A DNA stretch of 64,000 nucleotides. Origin: Paragordius varius (Eukaryota; Nematomorpha). The notes beneath the pieces are model-generated. The model was given only the letters and a program-made list of their open reading frames with translations, did no database searches and had not been told where the DNA came from. How positions within the stretch are numbered: the stretch's first letter is position 1; each line of letters begins with the position of its first letter. The stretch lies in contig OZ176055.1 in assembly GCA_964247055.1 (NCBI GenBank), positions 2,356,001 to 2,420,000 on the forward strand. Reading direction: 5' to 3'. A program made the position numbers and the translations under genes. Shown here in pieces: positions 24,561 through 35,790 of this stretch.

Positions 24561-24751
24561 ATACACAAATATTTTGATAATAACATCTGCAAAATAACCA
24601 TATTTTAACATTTCCTATAAGTTTTGACAAATCTGGTTACCATAAAAGGACAATTAAACATCATATCACTATGTTTTTTGACATATTTTATTAAATATGT
24701 CTCCTCGGTGTACGGCGAGACAAAATTATATTTTAATATTTATTTGGCATA

Positions 24752-25382
24752 TACCATTTGCACTTCAAGAGTGTCCTTGAACACTTCAAGTTGGTCCTTG
24801 AATTTGCGTCCTTGAACATTTCAAGTTGGTCCTTTGACTTTTTGTTTTGGTTTTAACTTTTATCAATCAAATCGTATAATTTATCTATTTTATTGTTTTT
24901 AACCTATTTTCTATTATTTAACATAAATTTTAAATCGAAATCAACTTTTAATCTTTGAGAAACCGTATATCTTTATTAATTTCTTATAATAATTTTGGAT
25001 ATTTATAAGATTTTAACATAAAAATATATAAGTTGGGGTTATAAATAACAAATTTTCATTAAAAACATTTGAATGTCAATAAGTTTGTTCAATTGAAAAA
25101 AAAATAGTTTGAAACAAAAAAGTGGTTTTTAAATAAAAAAATTTATTTTTAAATGAATAAATATATAATAAATAAAGAAAATTAGGTTATTAAATAATAA
25201 AAAAAAATAAATGCAAAAATTATGGTTAAATCAAAATTTATAAATTTTAAGGACCAACTTGAAGTGTTCAAGGACCAACTTGAATTGTTTAAGGACCAAC
25301 TTGAATTGTTCAAAGACCATCTAGAACTGTTTAAGGACCAACTTGAAGTGTTCAAGGACACTCTTGAAGTGCAAATCTTTAA
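24752..25382. mobile_element. TACCATTT MITE, family A, full copy
   Basis: TA-flanked at the left; starts TACCATTTGCACTTCAAGAG. Its inverted ends are themselves arrays of a 21-bp unit (AAGGACCAACTTGAAGTGTTC and reverse complement): about three units on the left and six on the right (25255-25370). The AT-rich centre matches the inverted copy at 29937-30566 over its whole length. The last few bases are eroded. No transposase. Confidence 0.8.
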
Positions 25383-25638
25383 ATGTCTACTCAATTAGAA
25401 TCATGATCGATTAACTCTTCAAAAGATGCGAATGATATAACCTAGTCATAAGTTATAAAAAAAGCCGCGAAATTTTCTTAATACTAAATATCGAATCACT
25501 AAAATTTTGAATTATTTCTAAGCAACAAAATAATTTATTTAATAAATCAAAACCAAAAAGCTTTTTTAGGGCCGCATGGGGGCTCCAGATTTAGGATTAT
25601 TAGTTTAATAAGAGTTTTTTAAGCAAAATAAAATGAGA

Positions 25639-27689
25639 TCTATATATTTATAAAAATGGAAAGTAATGGCTTTGTGATCTGTTTCCGAAAAACCGGTAGA
25701 CCCCTTCAAATCCAAATGTCGAAAAAACATAATCATTAATGAATGCTCCGACAATAGCTTCGCCCTTTTTTTGAATTAGGTCCCCAGTTCGGGCCCATCC
25801 CGTGTAAAAAACGGGATTTTTTGGAAAAATAAGTCCAAAATCGTGTCTTTGAGACATTTTTCCGGAAAACGTGTGGGACCATTCGATTTCAAATATGATT
25901 TTATTTACTTTTTTCGATTGCGCCGAACATAGTCGGCTCGCTTTCCCTCTTTTTACCCGCTTCCCCCGTAAAATGCCACTTTTTTCAAAAAACCATAAAT
26001 TGAATCTATTTTTCGCCCAAGGTATGAGACCGTAAATATTTAATGAGGATTCTAGGCATAAATTTTAGTCGTGCGTTTTTTTAATGATAGCTGCTGGGTG
26101 ATACCCGCTAATAACTGACCCGTCATATCGAAATAGCGTGCCTTTGGGGTTAAATTTCAGAAAACCTATCAGGCCATATGAGTTCAATAGCTGCTTATAG
26201 TATTACCCGTAACAGGGCAAAAATTTAGATCGTGATGTTTTTAAAATTAGCCGTTAAGGCCCTTCACGCCCTGAAAAATGCGCCACCATAGTATAATTTT
26301 TTAATTTTGGGGCAATTTTTCCAAAAACTAATGAGAGCATATGGAATCAATCATCCGTAAAAAGGCATTAATCAAGCGCTTTTTTTTGTATCAGCCTCTG
26401 GGTAGGGAGCTATCCGGCTAAAACTGCGCCACCATATTAAAATCGCGTTGTTTAGGAGTTAATTTTCAGAAAACTTATCAGGCCATATAAGTTTTATAAG
26501 AGCCTGAAACATAACCCGTAATAAGGCAAAATTTAAGTGACGGTTTTTTTAAATTAGCGGTTAAATAGGCCATTTACGCCCTAAAAAATGCGCTATCATT
26601 GAAATATTATTTAGTTTTGAAGCCATTCTTCCATAAATTATTAAGAACATATGGAATGAATGATGATTCCAGGTATACCGATAGAAAGGCAAAAAATATT
26701 ATCGAACGTCTTTTTTATATTAGGCTCTGAGTAGGGGGCTACCTGCCTGCAACTGCGCCACCATATCGATACAGCATGCCTTTGGAGCCAAATTTCAGAA
26801 AACCTATAAAACTATGTGAGTTCAATAAAAACTTAAAATATTTATTACCCCTTAAAAAACCAATATTTTATAGGGGGTCATTTCAATGAATCAAGAAAAG
26901 ATTTACGTCCTGAAAAACACGCCGCCATATAACAATTTTTTGATTTTGAAGCAATATTTCCAAGAACTTCCAGGAACATATGGACATTATAATTCCAGAT
27001 ATTCCCCATATAAAGACAAAAATTGTGCTTGACGCTTTTTTGTACCTTCCTCTGGGTAAGAAACTACCCTCCAAAAACTGCGCCACTATATTAAAATTGC
27101 GTTGTTTTGGAACTAATTAGAAAATTTATGCCATATGAGCTCATTTAAATATTACCCGTAACTAGGTAAAAAAGGTGAGGCCTTTTATTAGCCGTTAATT
27201 TGTGGCCTTTATGCGAAATACGCCATCATATAATGATTATTTAGTGTTAGGGTATTTTTTCGAATAACCCATGAAACAATGGTCTCAAAGATGATTTCAA
27301 ATATTTTCCCTATAAAGACAAAAAATTTTACTTAGCGCTTTTTCCATATAAGCCTATGGGTAGGGGTCTACCGGTTTAAAACTAAGACGCCATACAAAAA
27401 TGGCGTGGCTTTGCTAATTTTCAAAAAATTTAAGAAGCCATACGAATTCAAAAAAGGCTTTAAATATTACCCATAAAAGGGAAAAATTATAGTATAACTG
27501 TTTTTTCCGTTAGCCGTCATTTTGGGGCCTTTACACCAGTAAACAGTATATTAGTATGAAAGCACCGTTTTGAAATCCTGAGATCATAGCTATTAAATAA
27601 TGTTTCGAAATAATCCACATATATGGATCATTTTATTAATCCTCTTTTTCAAATAGCCCCCCAAAAGTCCAGCACGAGATTTACGCTAG
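25639..27689 (+). mobile_element. Helitron-like element, copy 2, full length
   Basis: Begins A|TCTATATATTTATAAAAATG and ends ...CACGAGATTTACGCTAG|T, the Helitron TC...CTRR ends inserted between A and T. 2.05 kb. The 5' third contains TTTCCGGAAAAC-type motifs. The rest consists of about five diverged units 305-330 bp apart, each marked by CTCTGGGTAGGGAGCTACCCG followed by a GCGCCACCATAT box (about 26094, 26398, 26726, 27050, 27356). The 3' hairpin present in other copies is largely deleted here. No Rep or helicase frame, so non-autonomous. Confidence 0.78.
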
Positions 27690-27907
27690 TTTAATAATAA
27701 ATTTTCGTTAGAATCATCTAATTTCTGCAAATCACTACAAAACATAATTATGTTGGCATCAAAATACTCTAAAACCTTTAATTCAGCCGAATCCATGAAG
27801 GATAAGGACTTAAATTGTATCAGAACTTGTGGTTTAGAAAAGTTATGAACGGGGTTCTTTTGACACACCAGACACGCAATGTAAGACTCCGCCACCCTAC
27901 GTGTCAT
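27690..27907 (-). other. Unidentified coding-like stretch beside Helitron
   Basis: A 72-codon minus-strand open frame, less AT-rich than its surroundings, ends at the Helitron's 3' edge. It contains VAESYIACLVCQKNPVHNF, which loosely recalls the end of an integrase-type zinc motif (C..C spacing with CQ.NP). It could equally be an isolated host exon. No splice partner was found, and I cannot assign it. Confidence 0.25.
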
Positions 27908-29825
27908 ACCATCAGGATTTTGTATTAATTTTAATGATGTTCAATATTTTATGTCTATCCGAGTTTTTCTCAAGAGGATGTGGATAGTAATTATTCGGCT
28001 CAACTTATGCATAATTATGTATTTCGAAATCATAAACTTTGATTTTAAATCAAAGAAATACTTTTCCCAAGTTTTTATATATGACAGGCCTACTAAATTT
28101 TTCAGGCCCGGTTATAAAGCATTATGTAATATTATTATTACATATATATATATGCTTTTATTCGGTCGTCAGAATTGGTGAGTTGACCCTTTTTATTTTG
28201 TGCGAACTCATTTGACTTTTGTTAGGATTTTTTTCTGCATAAACTTTTTTGTGCCGACCAATAATTGGCTGTTAAATGTCCGATTTAAATTTTTTTATGC
28301 AGTTTACCGCAAAAAGAGATTTGTCTATATATAATCTCAATTAATATAGCGATACATAATTTTTTTTTATATCCCATTCATTAAATCACATTTTAACACA
28401 ATTGAAGCGCATTTTAAGATATTTAGAAATATACAAAGTAGGTCGAACCAGATCGTAAAAGTGGAATTGGAAAAGTTCGTGGACGGTTGGAACCGGAATG
28501 GGGTCGCTAAGTATTTAAAAATGAAACCGGGGTAATTTTTTACAAAAATAATAGGGTTGGTTCCATTCCACAATGTTAGCTTTTTGTATTTATTCAAGAA
28601 CACCTACTCGTTTTAATGCGTTACAGATATTTAAAACTCTATGGTTCAGATAAATTTATAATATAAATTGTTTTGCCTTTCATATATAAAAACAATGATT
28701 ACCGCACCCACGGGTAGATTAAGGCCGTCTAACTGATTTTTACGGCTATAAATATAAAAATATTAAAACTTCATATGGTTAGGTTACATTAGCGGTATAT
28801 ATTGCGGCATACAACACAATATTATGATGAATTTAGTGCCACTATGATAAACAAGAATTTGCTAATTTTTATAATTTTATGGTCAGAGCCAGGCTTTCGA
28901 TAATATTATTTGTATATTTAAAAGGGTCCGCGAAATTTTTTTGGTGAGTATCACTGCATTATAATACTAACAAAGAGGCCACCAATCCTAATCAAAATAC
29001 AAATTTCTAATATTTCCACTAATAAAGTAAACTTAAATTTTATGTAGCAAAATCAAATTATGGGATTACTCATAAAATTTTATTCAAACCTAATAGTTTC
29101 CTATCTTACAATAAACTACAACCATATATGGACTTTACCAATTATTTTTGCCTTGTCCTTGATATTTTAAGACAAATTTTACATGTTACTGCCCTTAAAA
29201 TTTCTTTTTCATCCAATATAAGTTATATTTCTTATAAATTTTTGGTATTTCCGGATATTACACCACTATACATATTATAAAAATCTTTATTTTATATATT
29301 TAGCAATAATATATAAACTGAAAAAGTATTTGAAATGATGTTCATATGTCCTTCAATAGAGATTTGGGTTGGAGACGTAAAAGGAGTGTTAAATATATAA
29401 TATAATGAATCCATTTTAAATGTTTACAGTGTAAATTGGTAAGTAAAAAAATTTAAAATGACTACATATCTTATTTTTTTAATATAAATGGCAAACATAT
29501 GTCACAAATTGACATTAGTTACTCTTAAAAAATTATATTGGCCACTTAAAATATTTTATGTACTTTTCAATGCATTGTTTAATAACTGAAGGCAAATAGA
29601 TAGAAAAATAAGTGCATGGGCTCTACCATTTTTCAGCTAAAAACATTTTTTCATCCAAAACGAATATTTTTTTGACCAAACACACCATTTATTAAAGCAA
29701 AAACAACATTTTTTTTATATTAAAGATATATTTTTTTTATTTAATGACAATTTATTATTAAATATTCATTTAATTTTATTGAAATGAATAGTTCAAATTT
29801 AGCGTTGAACTATGGATCTTTTTAT
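27908..29825. other. Intergenic with hAT end near 28860-28955
   Basis: Mostly featureless AT-rich sequence. Bases 28900-28955 end with TTTTTTTGGTGAGTATCACTG, a hAT right end like that at 22590; the flanking 8-mers give no duplication with the fragment at 24452. Open frames around 28367-28603 have no recognisable motif. Confidence 0.4.
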
Positions 29826-29827
29826 TA

Positions 29828-32278
29828 CACTAGACAACAATTTTTTCTGCCACTCGAGTTTTTTGCATTTTCTCATATTTACTATCATTTTAACAGTTAA
29901 TCTGAAATAAAAATTATAAATTTTGCGCCCTCTTTATACCATTTTCACTTCAAGAGTTTGGCTGAACACTTCAAGTTGGTCCTTGAAGACTTCAAGTTGG
30001 TCTTAGAACAGTTCAAGTTGGTCCTTGAACACTTCATTGTCTTTGGACAGTTCAAGTTGGTCCTTAAAATTTTTAAATTTTTTATAGCCATAATTTTATT
30101 ATGATTTTTTTATTTTATAATTTTTTAACCTAATTTTCTTCATTTATTATTATTTGTTCATTAAAAAAAATTTTTTTTATTGAAAAACCACCTTTTTGTT
30201 TCAAACTAATTTTTTAATTGAACAAAATAATTAACTTTTAAATGTTTTTAATGGAAAATTGTAATTAATAACCCACTTATATATTTTTTTATTTCGTGTT
30301 AAAATCTAAATATCCAAAATTATTATAAGAAATTAATAAAGATATACGGTTTCTCAAAGATTAAAAGTTGATATCGATTTTAAATTATGTTAAATAATAG
30401 AAAATAGGTTAAAAACAATAAAATAGATGAATTATTTACGATTTGATTGTTAAAATTAAAAACAAAACAAAAAAGTCAAAAAACCAACTTGAAATGTTCA
30501 AGGACCTTGAACTGTTCAAGCACGCAAATTGAATTGTTCAAGGAAACTCTTGAAGTGGAAATGATATATCAAAATCTTACTAAAAAATGTTCTTTGAAAT
30601 TAACAAATATGCCCATTTGTAATATATTATTCGAAACAGTAATGAAAACTTTATAAAATGTATACTAATGTTTCACATCGATATAATATTAGACAGGTGA
30701 CAAACGCACAAAGCGAGAGCACTTTTCTTAATAATATATTTTTTAAAACTAATGAATGAAATTAGCAGAAACTTTGTGTAGATGGTAATTAATGACTAAA
30801 AAGATAACACAAGAAAGTTTTTGATTAAAACACTTATTTATTGCTTTTATGTCATTCATAAGATCCATTTTTAAGTTTTTTTAAAAAAAGCAAACCAAAA
30901 GCTTTTTTAAAAATTTTATAATCCCAATAATTATATTGAATATCTTATATGATTATTAAATTAGTTTGTCTGGAAATTCTTCGACTTTATTAAGGTAAAC
31001 CCAAATAACTTATACATCAGATTGTTTTAAATGACTAACTTCCATTCAAAAGATAGTTTGTCGCGGTCTTTCGATTGATATATACATGGCTCTATATCTA
31101 AAATGTTTGAAAATTAATGTTAAACAGAGGCCAATTTCAATGAACCTTGAATAACACTAGACAACAAATTTTAACTTTTTTTAACTGCCATTCTTGTAAA
31201 TTTAAAATTTATTTCATTAAAGTACATTATTAGTATATCTGAAGAGAAAATTGGTCTTACATGGAAGAATTTTTTTATATTAGAGTTTATCGATAATTTT
31301 TGGCCCCGATTTAACATTAAACTCGAAATTTCGAAAATTTAAAGTTTTAGATATGAAGCCATGTATTATATATCATTCGAAAGAGCGTAAAAAACTGCAT
31401 CTTTTAAATAGTAGTAAGTCATTTAAATCCATCGGATGTAAAACTTATTTGGATTTAAATGGTCAAAATTTTCAATCCTTAAATAAGCCAAGAATTTTCG
31501 CAGACAAACTAATTTGAAAATCATATAAATTATTTTAATATAATTATTAGGGTTATATTAGTATTTAATTTAAAAAAAATGTTTGGAAAAGCTTTTGGTT
31601 TGCTTTTTTAATAAAAATTATTGTTATCATAAATATTTTACCTAGTGGATACTAAAATGCATAGTTATAACTATAAATTTATTACATAATGGCTATAAAA
31701 GATTAAAAATACCTTAAACGTTGTTTTCATCTTTAAATTTTCGAAATTATCAGCCTTGTAAAGAAAATATATTAATATTGATGAGATGGTAATTTTTAAA
31801 AAACAAAAAACTTAAAAATGGCTGTTTGGAGTGACATAAAAGCAATAAAAAGTGTTTTAATCAAAAAAACTTTCTTGCGTTATCTTTTTTGGACATTCAT
31901 CTCTATTTAAACAAAGTTTGAGCTATTTTCATCCATTAGTTTTAAAAATATAATAATTGAAAAAAATGCTCTTGCTTCGCGCGTTTGTCGCTCTTTGTGT
32001 CCAATATTAACTGTCGATGTAATACATATTAGTATACATTTTATATAGTTTTTAATACTCTTTCGAATGATATAATACAAATGCGCATTACTTGTATATT
32101 TTCAAAGAAAAACATTTTTTAGTAAAATTTTGATAAAGAGGGCGCATAATCAAAAAAATTAAATTATAAAAAATTCTTCCAACGAGTTATAATTTTTATT
32201 TCGGATTTACTGTTAAAATGATATTAAATATCAAAAAATGCAAAAAACTCGAGTGGCAGAAAAATTTGTTGTCTAGTG
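29828..32278. mobile_element. Long foldback DNA transposon with CACTAGACAACAA ends
   Basis: Flanked by TA (29826-29827, 32279-32280). Ends CACTAGACAACAATTTTT and AAAAATTTGTTGTCTAGTG are inverted repeats of the Tc1/mariner style. Pairing continues inward almost to the centre near 31230 (for example GCCACTCGAG / CTCGAGTGGC, GTTTTTGATTAAAACACTT / AGTGTTTTAATCAAAAA, AAAGCTTTTTT / GCTTTTGGTTTGC). The element is therefore a nearly complete palindrome with arms of roughly 0.9 kb once the nested MITE is removed. No transposase frame seen. Confidence 0.8.
29937..30566. mobile_element. TACCATTT MITE, family A, inserted in foldback arm
   Basis: 630 bp, TA on both sides, ends TACCATTTTCACTTCAAG and CTTGAAGTGGAAATGATA. 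Inverted relative to the copy at 24752-25382. The opposite arm of the host palindrome (near 32116-32135) reads straight through GCGCCCTCTTTATCAAAATT in reverse complement. It therefore preserves the empty site and shows that one TA was duplicated. Confidence 0.88.
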
Positions 32279-32280
32279 TA

Positions 32281-33394
32281 AATCTTGTAAGAACAATTTT
32301 TATTCAGACACAATGTACTTTAAAGAAATAAATCTTATAATCAAAAGAATAATTTAAAAAAGTCAAAATTTGTTTTCTAGTATCAATATTTTAGGGTAAA
32401 CTGATTATCCATTTTTTAGTCAAAAGCAACATTTGTTCAACTAAACGCAGCCTGAAAAATGGTAAAAAAATTACTAATTTAACCGTTTTTTATTGATATA
32501 TATACTTAATAAAATATTGACCCAAATTTTTAATTGTATAATCCAAAAAACTCAATATTTTTCGAAAAGTGTAAACGCGAAAATGAAGGCAAAAAAGGTT
32601 GATATGGGACTTTTTCCAAAAATAAACCATATATTTAAGCCTATTTTTTAAAAAAAATAAAAATATGAATTTAGACCTAGCAGTTATTCATAAATATCCA
32701 GTTACCCAATTTCGAAAGGTTTCATCATTGTAATAAATACACTAAATATCTGTTGAGAAAATAATAAATTATGCAAAATTTAAATATCAAATGCATCTGA
32801 TTTATTGCTGTTAATCATGGTAAGAATATTATGAACCTTTCTTATAGGTAACTAACCCTGATATTCTCCAAAATAAAAGGTTGATGATATAGCTTTTAAA
32901 GCCCGTTAGGATATATCCCTTCGCCGTAGACTTAAATCTACAAAAGGATTATAAGATGTGAATATTATTATCATTTTAACCTTCTAAGTTCCCAAACACT
33001 TTAAAACTATGTGTTTGAATATAGGTGTAGTATTTTGTAAGAAATAAAACACCCATTTCTATTTCCGCCAAGCTCTACACACTAGTTTTCAGGCAAATTC
33101 ATGTTCATTATCGCTTTCTTTTTCAACAAAATGCCGCGCCTGTAACCCCGGATGCCACGCGAGGAGATGCAAGTCGATCTAATACAATCAAAAGCAAAAA
33201 CACACCAAGCTTGGGCCAATTTTTACTAAAATATATTAAAAAACACTAACACATTTCGAACCCAAACAAAAGTAAAATCAATACGAAAAACATTCGCCCT
33301 CCTTACACATGCTAGCGAATATAACGACAATAAAAAAATAAACAAAATAACAAAAATACACATAATTTCTCCCAAATCCATCAAATATCATGTT
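32281..33394. other. Intergenic, no gene seen
   Basis: AT-rich. Bases 33110-33230 are more balanced (GCCGCGCCTGTAACCCCGG) and may be an extension of the LINE fragment that follows, but no frame could be confirmed. Confidence 0.35.
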
Positions 33395-33600
33395 TCCTCA
33401 TATGAATCGGGTGAGATACTGGGCCACAAGAATGCAATGGTTGGAATAAAACAAGATCCCAATGGCACATTGAGAGGTGGAAGACGATATCATTGGAGCA
33501 AAGAATCAGCAACGATCTAAACGGCATACATTTGACGAAAAACGACTACCTCAATCGAAGTTGGCTTATGCGGATAAAAGATTTTAAATTTTAGATGTAT
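33395..33600 (+). pseudogene. LINE 3' tail, frameshifted
   Basis: One frame gives DPNGTLRGGRRYHWSKE and, after a frame change at about 33495, another gives RISNDLNGIHLTKNDYLNRSWLMRIKDFK with a stop. This is the same GRP..W...DL..L....W..R..D ending as at 9065-9292, from a different and more decayed copy. Confidence 0.6.
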
Positions 33601-34511
33601 AAACGTCAATTTATGGTGTTTAAAAGTTAATTTAACTGTAGAGGATATTGAAAATCATCAGAAAAACATCTTACCATTGACAAATATGAATAACAATCTA
33701 CACACCATTGAGGAAAATCCTACTATTTTAAATATGTATTAACTTAATTTTTAAAATCCCATGGAAATTAAAAGTCAAGGTGTAGACTTATAAGACGCAT
33801 ATAAGTTTTTCCAAAAACCTTAAACGTTAATCCACATTATATTAGGGTTAATTTTGGATTCTTTCCTTGTTAAAGGTGAGGATAAAGTTAATCGTCGGAA
33901 GTATGACTCCAAAAAAATTAAAACGCATGTTGTTCCAAATTTTTGTGATAAAATGTAAGTGCTATGTGAGAAAGGAAAAAGTAGAACATCCAACATGATC
34001 TGCCCATAAAACAAATATTATGTAAAATAATAAATAGTAATCGATTTATTTAAACATGATTTTTAAGATATTGATAAAACAAAAATAAAAAGCACAAAAA
34101 CTACCTAGAATTTAAATCCAGTATAGTTAGTTATTGTCCCTCCTAACACTAAATTAAATCCCTTAAAATCCAAAGACAGGTATATGGTTATAGGAATAAA
34201 GAATATTTAACGAATGAGAGATTTGGGTGTATAGGTATACAAGATCCAACCAAAATGAATGCACATAAAGTATCAAGAAGTGTAGTATGAATATGGATAT
34301 ATATAAGGATAGGTCCTATCCATACTATAATTATAATAGATATATATGAAACATTTGCATATATAGAAAAAAGCATCATATATAAAATGAAAAATTAACA
34401 TCAATAGATTAAATATGTGTAAAAGTGCTTATTTTGGTGATATAAAAGATGTATGCAGATATATATGTATAGTATACATCCATCTAATCGGCTGCCTAAA
34501 TGCTATTGGGC
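33601..34511. other. 3' flank of SRSF1-like gene
   Basis: AT-rich; presumably holds the 3' UTR of the minus-strand SR gene at its right edge. No other feature seen. Confidence 0.4.
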
Positions 34512-35790
34512 CTAATAGGGGGAGCGACTACGAGATCGTGATGGGGAAGAAGCACCATCACGTGATCGTCTGGCTGGCGAATAGGAAGGTGAAGCACGTG
34601 ACCCGCCTCTCCCACCACCAGGTGGACTTCGGCTCCGAGATCGTCTGTCACCATGGCTTCGGGAACGAGACCTTGAAACACGTCCATTGGAATCATCCTT
34701 TACACGAATGTAAGTGGTTTCGCCCTATAAATGAATGTATTTTTATTGTTTAATAAAAATTTTATTATTTTGAAATAAAATTCCTCATAAAATAGAACTT
34801 TCCGTGAATATAAAGTTTCTTTAAAATACAATTGTGAAAGTCTATTTTAATTTAACAAAATTTATATTTTAAACAAAAAAGTTCATTTTTTAAATAAACT
34901 TGTAATTTTCACCTGATTTAATCATTGAAAAATTAAAATCTTAAGTTTGAAAGAGCATAAATTAGATTACCTCGTGTGAAGTAAATTTGGTGTCATCCAA
35001 TTTCTTTAGTGCATATTTAAGAGCATCGGTGGTTGTATACTCAACAACACCTGACCCATCCTTAAAAACATCAGCGTAAACGACGTCTCCAGCTTCGCGC
35101 ATATGATCTTTCAAGTCTTGCCAGCTACCGCTTGAGGGAAGACCTTAATTAAAATAGATATATGATATAAAATAAAGAATGTTATCATGATACCTAATCA
35201 CCAATGTTAGATTCTGTGATGTTTGCAGATATCAATTATGAATCAAAAAATAATTATTTTAAAAACAAATTAGCAGATAATATTATAATAAGATAAGATT
35301 ATAGATATATTATTAAATAACCTGTTATCAAAACTCTGTATCCAGTGCGGCGACCAGGATTGCCCATTCCACCTCTTCCACCGCGCCCGTATGATCCACG
35401 ACCACCACCCCCTCCTCCACCACCATAGCCACCGCCTCCACCTCGGTTATCACGGCCCCCTCCACCACGATTACCACCTCGAGGAAATTCAACGCGTAAG
35501 CGATAGCCATCATAGTTATAACCGTCTTTTGAACGTACCGCATCTTCGGCATCTCTACAAGACGTTTAAATATTAAATTTAATTATATGATTTATTATTT
35601 ATAATACACCACGAATTGTATACCTGGAATCATCAAATTCAACAAATGCAAAGGGAGGTCCTTTACGATTCTTCAGATCAATATTTAAAATTTTTCCATA
35701 TTTATAGAATATATCTTCAATATCTTTGCTACGAATATCTGGAGGCAAATTTCCAATATAAATGCGAGCATCATTTTGACGATAGGACAT
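34512..35790 (-). CDS. SRSF1: SR splicing factor, SRSF1 (ASF/SF2) type
   Basis: A nuclear RNA-binding protein for constitutive and regulated splicing. Four exons give 262 codons: 35624-35790, 35322-35554, 34971-35143, 34512-34724. RRM1 (residues about 9-85) has [13 protein letters not shown] and [12 protein letters not shown] glycine/arginine-rich hinge (about 87-125) follows. The pseudo-RRM2 carries the diagnostic SWQDLKD heptapeptide and GVVEY. Then THE-type [12 protein letters not shown] leads into an RS tail (about 212-261) ending SRSRSRSPY. Human SRSF1 is 248 residues. Introns are 69, 178 and 246 nt, larger than those of the ribosomal genes here. Third positions in the hinge and RS tail are strikingly GC-rich for this genome. 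Confidence 0.96.

Noticed and set aside
25648-25857. Frame repeated at 59007-59219 and partly at 39240-39400
   Set aside because: Repeats with the Helitron 5' domain; differences between copies do not preserve the frame, so it is not treated as a gene.
28367-28603. 78-codon minus-strand frame
   Set aside because: Low complexity, no family resemblance, no neighbouring exon with compatible phase.
24452-28955. Single giant hAT element between the two GGTGAGTA-type ends
   Set aside because: The ends are in inverted orientation as required, but the flanking 8-mers (GTTTAGAC and CATTATAA) do not match and the interior shows no transposase.
35328-35576. Open frames on both strands rich in His/Pro or Val/Glu
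   Set aside because: They are shadow frames of the glycine-rich hinge exon of the SRSF1-like gene.
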